Made by a program: the position numbers and the translations under genes. A model generated the notes under the pieces. It saw only the letters and a program-made list of their open reading frames with translations. It was not told the origin of the DNA and did no database searches. Positions 17,923-26,003 of a stretch of DNA of 64,000 bases are shown here, in pieces (position 1 is the first letter of the stretch; every line of letters begins with the position of its first letter). Origin of the DNA: CAYGYG01 sp964354155 (GTDB taxonomy: Bacteria; Hydrothermota; Tepidihabitantia; SM23-42; CAYGYG01); the NCBI GenBank assembly GCA_964354155.1, contig CAYGYG010000012.1, positions 1-64,000 of the forward strand, in the 5' to 3' direction.

Positions 17923-20688
17923 ATGCTGAGTCTAATCTTTACGGTCATCGCCGGTTCGTTCACACTGTACCGGCCGGCCGCGGCCGACAAGATCGACCCC
18001 CGGTGCTTTGAAACAAAGACCGAACGGGTCATGGTGTGGGTCTATTTTACCGACAAAGGGGTTTTTGACCCGGGTGCCTATGATCAGGTGCTCAAGATGA
18101 ACGAACGATTCGTACCGGGTGCATCGAGAGCACGACGCGAACGGCGGGGCGGCGTGTACGACTTCAACGACTTGCCGGTCATGAAGGACTATGTTGAGGA
18201 AATCAAGTCGGCGGGGGGCGTAATGCGCTGGGAGTCGAAATGGCTGAACGCGGCCAGTTTCTCGGTCGACAAGAGAGACCTTGGGTCGATTGCCGACCTG
18301 GGTTTTGTTTACCGGATCGCGCCGGTCAGTTCGTATCATAGGGCGGACGCCCTGGAGATCTTCGGCGGTCAGCAGCTCTCCGACACCAGCGCGCTCACCT
18401 ATAAACAGCATTCGATGTTCAATATTCACCGTCTCCACGACAAGGCGATAACCGGATCGGGCGTGAAAGTGGGACTGCTGGACTCAGGCTTCAGCGACGA
18501 CCACGAGGTCTTCCAATTCATCAAACTGGCCGGGCAGTATGATTTCATCAGTGGTGACCGCATTATGTTCGACACTCTGCCGTTTGGCCAGCGTTCGGCG
18601 ATGACCATGAGAAAGACCCTGATCAGTGACCTGTTCGTCCACGACGGCGGCCGACGGGACATTGTCCTCTATGCCGGCGATTCGCTTTACAGTCCGCGCG
18701 ACTGGAGCCGTGAAATATACGCGCTCACGTCGACCGACGGCGGGCGTAACTGGACCGGACCGACCGATCTGTCGCGGCGCTACGCACGTTTGACGTCCGG
18801 TCACCCGTGGGCCTGCGGTCAGGATACGGTCTTTGCGTTCTGGCATGAGACCGACGGATTCAATCATACGATCCGCTGCAAAGCAAGGGTCGATACCGGC
18901 TGGCAGGAAATCAGTCCGGCCATCGGCCAGGGGCTGTTTCCGTCGGCGGATGCCGCCGGCGATTCGTTCTATCTGTCTTACGTTCAGTCCGAAAGCCTGC
19001 TTGCCTTCCGCAAAGGGACGATCAGCGGCTACAGCGGCGAGCAGGTGCTGTATCAGCCGGGCGAGCGGATCAAGCTCCCCTGGCTTGTTTTGCGCAGCCG
19101 GAACCCGGGTGACAGCCTGGTCGGTATATTGTGCTACACCCGGCCGACTCTTGATCTGGTTTTCTTGAGGTCGACCGACCGGGGCCAGACCTGGAGTCGT
19201 GCGACGGTAGCGAGTCAGGCGACTGACTTCGCGCTTGCCTCACAGGACGACAATCTCTACTTAGTCTACAAAGATTACTCCCGCATGCCCAAGCCTTCGC
19301 TCGGGTTTAGTAAGTCAACCGACTTCGGTTTGAGCTGGCAGGTCGGAGCCAAGCTCGCCGATACGTTGCTGTCGCTGGGCAAGGTTGGTCTGGCTGGACA
19401 CGGCAACAACCTGTTCGCGGAGTGGGAGCGAGGCGGCATGGTCTACTATCGCCGTTCGGACGATCAGGGGACGAGCTGGGGGCGAGCCGAAAGCCTGCGT
19501 ACCGATTTCTACTACCTGCCGACGCCAAAGTACCTATCGGGCCCGTTCGACACCACGCTTTTCAACTTCTGGGTGTGGCGCGGTGATAACAACACTGACT
19601 ACGAAACGTCTGATAAGAACAAGTACCAAACCAACCATGGCAGCCACATGATGAGCATCATCGGCGGGTTCAAGAGCGGAACCTACATAGGGGTCGCCCC
19701 GAGCGCCGAATTCTACATGGCCAAGACCGAGAACGCCGATTCGACGTACGAGTTTGGCGTGGAAGAGGATTCCTACGTCGCGGGCCTGGAATGGCTGGAA
19801 GAGAAGGGTGTCGAGGTGGTTAACAGTTCGCTGGGCTATTCCAATTGGTACAGCATGCAGCACATGGACGGCAAGACCGCACCCGTTTCGATCGCGGTGG
19901 CGCTGGCCGCGCAACGGGGCATGCTTATCGTGACGGCGGCGGGCAACCGGGGCGACACGATTGGGGGCTATCCCTATCTGGTGGCGCCGGGTGATGCGGA
20001 AGGGGTCATTACCGTGGGAGGCATTGACACGCTCTTTGGCCGATGGAAGGGTGCGGGACACGGCCCGACCGCCGACGGCCGGCGCAAGCCCGAGCTTGTC
20101 TGTCTTAGTAAGAACGTAACCATAGCCTACCGCGATACGGCCGACGAATACCGGTACTCGAGCGGCACGTCGGGCGCAACGGCCATGGTCTCCGGTATCT
20201 GTGCGCTGCTGCTTCAGGGTCACCCCAACTGGACCGCGGACTCCGTGAAGAGCGCCCTGTACAAGACAGCAAGTTTCGCCTCAATCCCGAACGACACGAT
20301 GGGCTATGGCTGGCCGGACGCGCTCAAGGCGTTTGAAGTGTCACCACCCCTGGTTGATACGACTTCGGGCAAGTTTCTCCTGCCGCCCTTCCCAAATCCA
20401 TTCCAGCCCGGGCCGGCGGGCGGGCTCGTCTATATTCCATTCAAGATCAACGAGCCATCGAATGTGAATGTTAGAATATACACGATGAGCGGCCGTCTCG
20501 TTTTCGATGAGAGCCGATCCCATCTCCTGCCGGGCATCTACTCGGCGCGGGACCAGACGGAGGCTTCGGCGGCGTTCGTCTGGGACGGTAAAGACTTCAA
20601 TGACCGGGACCTGGCCAGCGGCATCTATTTCGTATTGTTCCTGGCCCGGCCCGGCAAAGACGTGAAGAAGATTGCGATCATACGTTAG
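17923..20688 (+). CDS. Secreted subtilisin-like protease with BNR propeller inserted in the catalytic domain
   Basis: This 921-residue protein has a signal sequence (1-21), a propeptide-like region (about 30-140) and an S8 peptidase domain whose triad is intact but widely spread: Asp187 (LLDSGF), His572 (NHGSH) and Ser750 (GTSGATAMVSG). Between Asp and His lie about 350 extra residues with four Asp-box motifs (S-x-D-x-G-x-x-W at about 270, 417, 465 and 512), a sialidase-type beta-propeller. Subtilases normally have only 30-60 residues there. The C-terminus (about 815-921) is a Por-type sorting tail (NPFQPG, MSGR, SGIYFVLF). The propeller may bind substrate or gate the active site. AAGGAG precedes the ATG. 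Confidence 0.9.
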   Translation: MLSLIFTVIAGSFTLYRPAAADKIDPRCFETKTERVMVWVYFTDKGVFDPGAYDQVLKMNERFVPGASRARRERRGGVYDFNDLPVMKDYVEEIKSAGGVMRWESKWLNAASFSVDKRDLGSIADLGFVYRIAPVSSYHRADALEIFGGQQLSDTSALTYKQHSMFNIHRLHDKAITGSGVKVGLLDSGFSDDHEVFQFIKLAGQYDFISGDRIMFDTLPFGQRSAMTMRKTLISDLFVHDGGRRDIVLYAGDSLYSPRDWSREIYALTSTDGGRNWTGPTDLSRRYARLTSGHPWACGQDTVFAFWHETDGFNHTIRCKARVDTGWQEISPAIGQGLFPSADAAGDSFYLSYVQSESLLAFRKGTISGYSGEQVLYQPGERIKLPWLVLRSRNPGDSLVGILCYTRPTLDLVFLRSTDRGQTWSRATVASQATDFALASQDDNLYLVYKDYSRMPKPSLGFSKSTDFGLSWQVGAKLADTLLSLGKVGLAGHGNNLFAEWERGGMVYYRRSDDQGTSWGRAESLRTDFYYLPTPKYLSGPFDTTLFNFWVWRGDNNTDYETSDKNKYQTNHGSHMMSIIGGFKSGTYIGVAPSAEFYMAKTENADSTYEFGVEEDSYVAGLEWLEEKGVEVVNSSLGYSNWYSMQHMDGKTAPVSIAVALAAQRGMLIVTAAGNRGDTIGGYPYLVAPGDAEGVITVGGIDTLFGRWKGAGHGPTADGRRKPELVCLSKNVTIAYRDTADEYRYSSGTSGATAMVSGICALLLQGHPNWTADSVKSALYKTASFASIPNDTMGYGWPDALKAFEVSPPLVDTTSGKFLLPPFPNPFQPGPAGGLVYIPFKINEPSNVNVRIYTMSGRLVFDESRSHLLPGIYSARDQTEASAAFVWDGKDFNDRDLASGIYFVLFLARPGKDVKKIAIIR

Positions 20689-20780
20689 GTCTGGTTCTAC
20701 GATAATCGGGTGCCGGAATGACGGGAATGAGCACTGGAGATCATCTTGCAATCATTGGTTTGGACCGAGGGTAAGGTCTT

Positions 20781-21863
20781 ATGGCCAGATTCAATAAAGT
20801 CGGTAAGCGGTGGCGTGAGAGTGTTGACCGCACCAAGGAATACAAGGTTGTCGAGAGCCAGTACATCTACGAGGATGAGCACAAGGCCGGGTACGGCACC
20901 GGCTACGTTACCTACCGCGAGTACGATGTTGCCCAGCGGTTAAAACAGAAACTTCTGGCGGCACACCAGGATGCCAGTCTCGAAGAGACGATTCCGGGTG
21001 AGGAATTGGAGACCGCCGGCGGTATTTGTTACCGCATTACCACGCAGTCGCCGATCGAGCTTGTGAAAATCGATCCGGCCTTTGCCCGTGACAAGATCGT
21101 AGGCGAGTTGACCCTGCTCAAGGGCGTCGGGGTGAAGACCGCGGCGCGCCTGCGCGAACAAGGCTATCATACGGTTGACGACCTGTGCCGCCACGTTCGC
21201 TTCGGTGCCGAAGCGAAATCGCTGCTGGCCCTGATTGAGCACTGCGACACACTTCAGCTTGTTGAGTGGATGACGCGCTGGCTGCCCAAGTCACATCCGC
21301 TTGTCCTGTGTTCCTCGGGCTTCCATCGGGGGGAGGATTTCGTCGTATTGGATATCGAAACGATGGGTCTATTCGGCCGCCCGATTATCTTATTCGGCGT
21401 GGCCCAAATTGCCGACGCCACGATAACCATCAACCAGTATCTGTTGCGCGAGATCGAGGAAGAACCGGCCGCCCTCGCCGCGGTCCTGGGGCACATAACG
21501 GAACGCACGGTCTTTGTGACTTTCAACGGGCGGACCTTTGACCTGCCGTACATCAGGGAGCGATTGGCTTACTACGGTATGGCCGCCGATCTGGAGCACC
21601 CGCATTTTGACATCCTCCACTTCTCAAGGCGCACGTTCCGCGACTTGGTCGCTGACTGCCGGCTTGCCACCCTTGAGAAGCACCTTTTCGGAATAACCCG
21701 GCAGGATGATCTGCCCAGTGCCTTGGTCCCGGAGTTTTACGAAACGTACCTGCTGACCAAGAACTGCGGACCGCTCGTGCCGATCGTCGAGCACAACCGT
21801 CAGGACGTCCTGAGTCTGGCGAACCTTTTTTCCGAATTGAACGGCATTGTCGCCAAGGGATAA
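20781..21863 (+). CDS. mrfB: MrfB/YprB-like DEDDh exonuclease with helix-hairpin-helix motif
   Basis: The C-terminal half (about 185-355) of this 360-residue protein is a ribonuclease-H-like exonuclease. It has all five DEDDh residues: Asp191 and Glu193 (LDIET), Asp254 (NGRTFD), His338 and Asp342 (HNRQD). The N-terminal half contains a helix-hairpin-helix-like stretch (about 113-140, LKGVGVKTAARL), a DNA-binding fold. It lies 63 nt before a YprA/MrfA-type helicase, the partner it has in Bacillus subtilis, where MrfA and MrfB repair mitomycin C damage independently of UvrABC. Role by homology and linkage. No good promoter or Shine-Dalgarno is seen, so the start is less certain. Confidence 0.85.
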   Translation: MARFNKVGKRWRESVDRTKEYKVVESQYIYEDEHKAGYGTGYVTYREYDVAQRLKQKLLAAHQDASLEETIPGEELETAGGICYRITTQSPIELVKIDPAFARDKIVGELTLLKGVGVKTAARLREQGYHTVDDLCRHVRFGAEAKSLLALIEHCDTLQLVEWMTRWLPKSHPLVLCSSGFHRGEDFVVLDIETMGLFGRPIILFGVAQIADATITINQYLLREIEEEPAALAAVLGHITERTVFVTFNGRTFDLPYIRERLAYYGMAADLEHPHFDILHFSRRTFRDLVADCRLATLEKHLFGITRQDDLPSALVPEFYETYLLTKNCGPLVPIVEHNRQDVLSLANLFSELNGIVAKG

Positions 21864-21926
21864 TGACCCGGGCCTTGACCCAGAGCCCTTTCGTTTTCAC
21901 CGGCGTCGTGACTGTTTTTAAGCACA

Positions 21927-24197
21927 ATGGCTGATTTTGTTGGGCGGGTTATCGAACTGTTGTCCCAGGACCCGCAATTCAAGAAGCACCTCGCGCGGGT
22001 CCAGGTTTTGCCGGCCCGCGATGCAGTCTACGGGGACATTGGCAAGGCGCTGCCCGAGCCGATCATGAACTACCTTGCCGCCAACAAGACCCGCCTGTAT
22101 CAGCACCAATGCGCGGCCCTCGAAGCAATTCGGCGTGAGAAGAACGTTGTCATTACGACACCCACGGCCTCGGGCAAGACCCTTGCCTTCAATCTGCCCG
22201 TCTTCGAAGCTCTGTACCTCGATCCCGAGGCTACCTCACTCTACCTTTACCCGACCAAGGCTTTGTCCAACGACCAGCTCAAGGTTCTCAAGGAGCTCGA
22301 AGAGGGGACCGGGATCGTCGTCAATCCCAATGTCTATGACGGCGATACACCGCAGAGCAAGCGGCCCCGGATCCGCGAGAGTTCCCGTGTGGTCATCAGC
22401 AATCCCTATGAGCTGCATCAGGTCCTACCCTGGCACTACAAATGGCGCAAGTTCTTGAGCCGGCTTGAGTTCATTGTCATCGATGAGGCCCACCACTACC
22501 GGGGAGTCTTCGGGTCGAATTTCTCTCTGGTGATTCGCCGGCTGCTAAGAATCTGCCAATCCTACCAGGCAAGGCCTCAGTTTATTCTGTCGACGGCGAC
22601 GCTGGCGAACCCGGTCGAGTTCAGTGAGAAGTTGGTCGGCCGGAAGTTCACCCTGATTTCAGAGGACGGCGCGCCGAAGGGCAAGAAGTACTTCGTGATG
22701 TACAATCCGTTTGAGGATTTGATTGAAGGCCTTTCCACTCACCAGGAGACAAAGGATTTATTTCTTTTCTTCGTCAAGAGCGGCCTGCAGACATTGTGCT
22801 TCACGGTTTCAAGAAGGATGGCCGAACTGGTCGCCTCCTGGACCAAAGCTGAGCTGAAGAGAACGGGCTCGGCTTTGAGCGAGATGATCGCATCCTATCG
22901 CGCCGGCTATTTGCCAGAGGAGAGAAGACAGATTGAGAATGCCCTTAAAGAAGGCAAGTTATGCGGCATTACATCAACCAATGCTTTAGAGTTAGGCATT
23001 GACATTGGTTCACTCGATTGCGTCATAATATCAGGCTATCCAGGGACAATCATTTCGACCTGGCAGCAGGCGGGACGTGCCGGACGGGGCAGGGACGAAT
23101 CCGCCGCTGTGCTGGTGGCCTTTGAGAACCCGCTGGACCAGTACTTGATGCGCCATCCGGACCGGTTTTTCGGGAAGACTCATGAGCATGCCATTATCGA
23201 CCTCGACAACCCGTACATCGTTTCCGGACACCTGCTCTGCGCTGCCGCGGAAAAGCCGGTCGACGTAGCGGTTGACCAGCAGTATTTCGGCGGCGCGACC
23301 CGTGAGCTATTGGATGAACTGGGCAAGCAGAGCCTGGTGAAAAATACCCCGGCCGGTTGGGTCTACTCGGGGAAGGGGCGGCCGCACGACGCGGTCAGCC
23401 TCGAGAACATTTCGTCCGAGACATTCAAGGTCGTCTGCGAAGGAGAACTCCTCGAAACAATGGACCGGGAGCATGCCTTCCGCGAGGGCCATAAGGGGGC
23501 GGTCATGCTGCATCAGGGCGAGACCTTCCTGGTCGAGGATCTTGATCTCGGCCAGGGTCTGATCCGGGTGCGTAAGGAGGAGCTTGATTATTTTACCCAA
23601 CCGGTGTCAATCTCGGACGTTAAGATTGTCAGCGAGTTTGACCGGAGGAAATCTGGTGGTTTCCAGCTATTCTTGGGTGAAGTCGATGCCAGTCAGCAGT
23701 ACGTCAAATACAAGATCAAGAAGTTCGACCAGGTGATCGGCATCGAGGATCTTGACCTGCCGCCCCTGGTTTATCGGACCAGTGGTCTCTGGCTTACGCT
23801 GCCGGAGCACCTTGAACGCAAGATCGAGAACCTGGGGCTGGATTTTGAAGGAAGCCTCCACGGCGCCGAGCACGCGTTGATTGACCTGATGCCCTTTACG
23901 GTCATGTGCGACGGCTGGGACCTCGGTGGCTTGGCGGTGCGGCACCATCCAGACACGGGTCGGCCGACGATCATCGTCCATGAGAGTGTTGAAGGGGGCA
24001 TCGGGCTCTGCGAGAAGGGCTACGAGCTATTCGACCAGATCGTCAAGATGACGCTGGAACTGGTGAGCGACTGTCGTTGCGATGCCGGCTGTCCTTCCTG
24101 CATCATCTCGCCGCGGTGTGGCAATGACAACCGTCCGCTCGATAAGAAGGGTGCCGTCATCCTGCTGCAGGAGTTGATGAAAGCGATCAGTCCATGA
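21927..24197 (+). CDS. mrfA: MrfA/YprA-like DEXH-box helicase (DUF1998 C-terminus)
   Basis: A 756-residue superfamily 2 helicase: Walker A PTASGKT (Lys84), DEAH box (Asp186), motif III STATL, motif VI QQAGRAGR. It then has the long C-terminal DUF1998-type region ending in a cysteine cluster (about 713-733, four or more Cys in CRCDAGCPSC and RCGN), which probably binds zinc. This architecture is that of YprA/MrfA, a 3'-5' DNA helicase that removes mitomycin-type adducts. Directly downstream of the MrfB-like exonuclease, supporting a two-gene repair unit. The ATG at 21927 has no clear Shine-Dalgarno; a weak -10-like TTTAAG lies just before it. Confidence 0.9.
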   Translation: MADFVGRVIELLSQDPQFKKHLARVQVLPARDAVYGDIGKALPEPIMNYLAANKTRLYQHQCAALEAIRREKNVVITTPTASGKTLAFNLPVFEALYLDPEATSLYLYPTKALSNDQLKVLKELEEGTGIVVNPNVYDGDTPQSKRPRIRESSRVVISNPYELHQVLPWHYKWRKFLSRLEFIVIDEAHHYRGVFGSNFSLVIRRLLRICQSYQARPQFILSTATLANPVEFSEKLVGRKFTLISEDGAPKGKKYFVMYNPFEDLIEGLSTHQETKDLFLFFVKSGLQTLCFTVSRRMAELVASWTKAELKRTGSALSEMIASYRAGYLPEERRQIENALKEGKLCGITSTNALELGIDIGSLDCVIISGYPGTIISTWQQAGRAGRGRDESAAVLVAFENPLDQYLMRHPDRFFGKTHEHAIIDLDNPYIVSGHLLCAAAEKPVDVAVDQQYFGGATRELLDELGKQSLVKNTPAGWVYSGKGRPHDAVSLENISSETFKVVCEGELLETMDREHAFREGHKGAVMLHQGETFLVEDLDLGQGLIRVRKEELDYFTQPVSISDVKIVSEFDRRKSGGFQLFLGEVDASQQYVKYKIKKFDQVIGIEDLDLPPLVYRTSGLWLTLPEHLERKIENLGLDFEGSLHGAEHALIDLMPFTVMCDGWDLGGLAVRHHPDTGRPTIIVHESVEGGIGLCEKGYELFDQIVKMTLELVSDCRCDAGCPSCIISPRCGNDNRPLDKKGAVILLQELMKAISP

Positions 24198-24227
24198 TGT
24201 GACCGGCCGAAAAACCCGGTCTCATCA

Positions 24228-24256
24228 TTGAAAAACATGCGATTTTCTGTTATAAT
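24228..24256 (+). promoter_or_regulatory. Promoter of the ABC exporter operon
   Basis: TTGAAA (24228-24233), 17 bp, perfect TATAAT (24251-24256). The GTG start codon is 5 nt later, so translation is predicted from a leaderless mRNA. Confidence 0.8.
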
Positions 24257-24261
24257 GCGAA

Positions 24262-26001
24262 GTGCGTGAGTTCCTAGCCCTCAAGAGATACTTCAGAAAG
24301 TACCGCTGGCACATTGCCGTCGGTATTGTCGCCTTGGTTGCGATTGACCTCCTGCAGTTATTCATTCCGAGAGTCCTTAGGTTTGCGATCGACGGCCTGG
24401 CCGGCGGTACGATCGGCCTGCCCGGACTGGGCCGGTACTTCCTGTACATCATGCTCATTGCCCTGGGGATCGCGGTGGGGCGCTTCTGGTGGCGGTTCTT
24501 GCTCATCGGTTCAGCCCGGCGCATCGAGCGCGAACTGCGTTCTGATTTCTACAACCATCTGACCACGCTCGACGTCGGCTACTTTGACGTTCATAAGACC
24601 GGCGACTTGATGGCGCTGGCAATCAACGACATCAATGCCGTGCGCATGGCGCTCGGTTTCGGCGTGGTGATCCTTATCGACATATTTGCCGTAGGTGCGG
24701 CGTCGCTGGTGATGATGCTCAACATCAGCCCGCGCCTGACTATTTATGCCGTGCTGACATTCCCGCTGATCGCGCTCTTGTCGACCAGGTTCGGCCGTTT
24801 CATCCATACTTTGTTCGAGAAAGTGCAGGAATCGTTTTCAGTACTGACGGAACGGGTTCGCGAGAATCTGTCCGGCATCAGAGTGGTAAAGGCGTTCGTT
24901 CAGGAGGAACCGGAAAGCAAACGTTTCGAGGCGTTCAGCAAAGACTACGTAACGAAGAACATGCGTCTCATAAAAGTTTGGGGCATGTTCTTCCCGATGA
25001 TCATGTTCTTAGCCGGGGTCGGCGAGGTCGTGGCGTTGGGACTGGGCGGCGGCTATGTCTTGCGGGGCGAGATCTCAATCGGATCTTTTGTCGCATTCAT
25101 TGCCTACCTGCAGATGATGGTGTGGCCCATGATAGCGATTGGCCGGGCGATAAACGTGTTCCAACGGGGTGCGGCATCGCAGGGACGGCTCAACCGGGTG
25201 TTCGAACAGAAACCGGCAATCCTGGGCGGCAGCGGTCCGCTCTATCAAGTCCAGGGCCGGATTGATTTTGTACACGTGAGTTTCACTTACCGGGACAAAA
25301 CGCGCCCCGCCCTGAAAGACATTAACCTTAGCATTGCCCCGCGACAGGTAATCGGTATCACCGGACCGATCGGCTCCGGCAAGACAAGTCTCGTCAATCT
25401 TCTGGTTCGCTTGTACGAACCGGAGCAAGGTGAAATATTGATCGATGGGCAGAATATTATTCAATTTCCCCTCGGGCAATTGCGCCGGCAAGTTGCTTTT
25501 GTCCCCCAGGATACATTCCTGTTTTCAGACACCATCAAGGAGAATATCACTTTCGGCAATCGTCAGGCAACCCTGGAGCAGGTTGAGCGCGCCAGCAAGA
25601 TTGCGCAGATCCACGATGAGATCATGCGGTTCCCGGATGGCTTTGACACTCTAATCGGCGAGAGGGGCATCACCTTAAGCGGCGGCCAGAAACAGCGCCT
25701 GGCTCTGGCACGGGCCCTGCTCCTGGAGCGGCCGATCCTGGTCTTGGACGATGCTTTTTCGTCGGTTGACGCTGAAACCGAGCGCAAGATTTTGGCCGGG
25801 CTCAGAAGTGAACTGGTGAACCGGACGTCGATTGTCATATCACACCGCATCTTTGCCATCAAGGAAGCGACCAGGATAATTGTCCTCGAACAGGGGCAAG
25901 TTGTCGAACAGGGTACTCATCAGGAGCTGGTCCGGCTTAAGGGTGCCTACTACGGTATTTTCAGAACCCAGCAGATTGAGATGAAGCTGGAGGCTTTGTA
26001 G
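24262..26001 (+). CDS. ABC exporter subunit 1 (half-transporter with non-canonical Walker B)
   Basis: The 579-residue type IV exporter half has six TM helices (about 15-310) and an ATPase domain (about 335-579). It has Walker A GPIGSGKT (Lys374), a perfect LSGGQ signature, and H-loop SHRIF. Walker B is LDD (Asp496-Asp497), with Asp in place of the catalytic Glu. The partner gene 2 nt downstream has the reverse pattern. This is typical of heterodimeric exporters such as TmrAB or LmrCD, with one degenerate and one competent ATP site. Substrate (drug, lipid or peptide) cannot be told. The GTG start is fixed by the TATAAT box 5 nt upstream. Confidence 0.92.
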   Translation: MREFLALKRYFRKYRWHIAVGIVALVAIDLLQLFIPRVLRFAIDGLAGGTIGLPGLGRYFLYIMLIALGIAVGRFWWRFLLIGSARRIERELRSDFYNHLTTLDVGYFDVHKTGDLMALAINDINAVRMALGFGVVILIDIFAVGAASLVMMLNISPRLTIYAVLTFPLIALLSTRFGRFIHTLFEKVQESFSVLTERVRENLSGIRVVKAFVQEEPESKRFEAFSKDYVTKNMRLIKVWGMFFPMIMFLAGVGEVVALGLGGGYVLRGEISIGSFVAFIAYLQMMVWPMIAIGRAINVFQRGAASQGRLNRVFEQKPAILGGSGPLYQVQGRIDFVHVSFTYRDKTRPALKDINLSIAPRQVIGITGPIGSGKTSLVNLLVRLYEPEQGEILIDGQNIIQFPLGQLRRQVAFVPQDTFLFSDTIKENITFGNRQATLEQVERASKIAQIHDEIMRFPDGFDTLIGERGITLSGGQKQRLALARALLLERPILVLDDAFSSVDAETERKILAGLRSELVNRTSIVISHRIFAIKEATRIIVLEQGQVVEQGTHQELVRLKGAYYGIFRTQQIEMKLEAL

Positions 26002-26003
26002 CC

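Noticed and set aside
17923..20688. Annotation as a sialidase because of the Asp boxes
   Set aside because: The full subtilase triad flanks the propeller, and the Arg triad of sialidases was not seen; Asp boxes alone only show a propeller fold.
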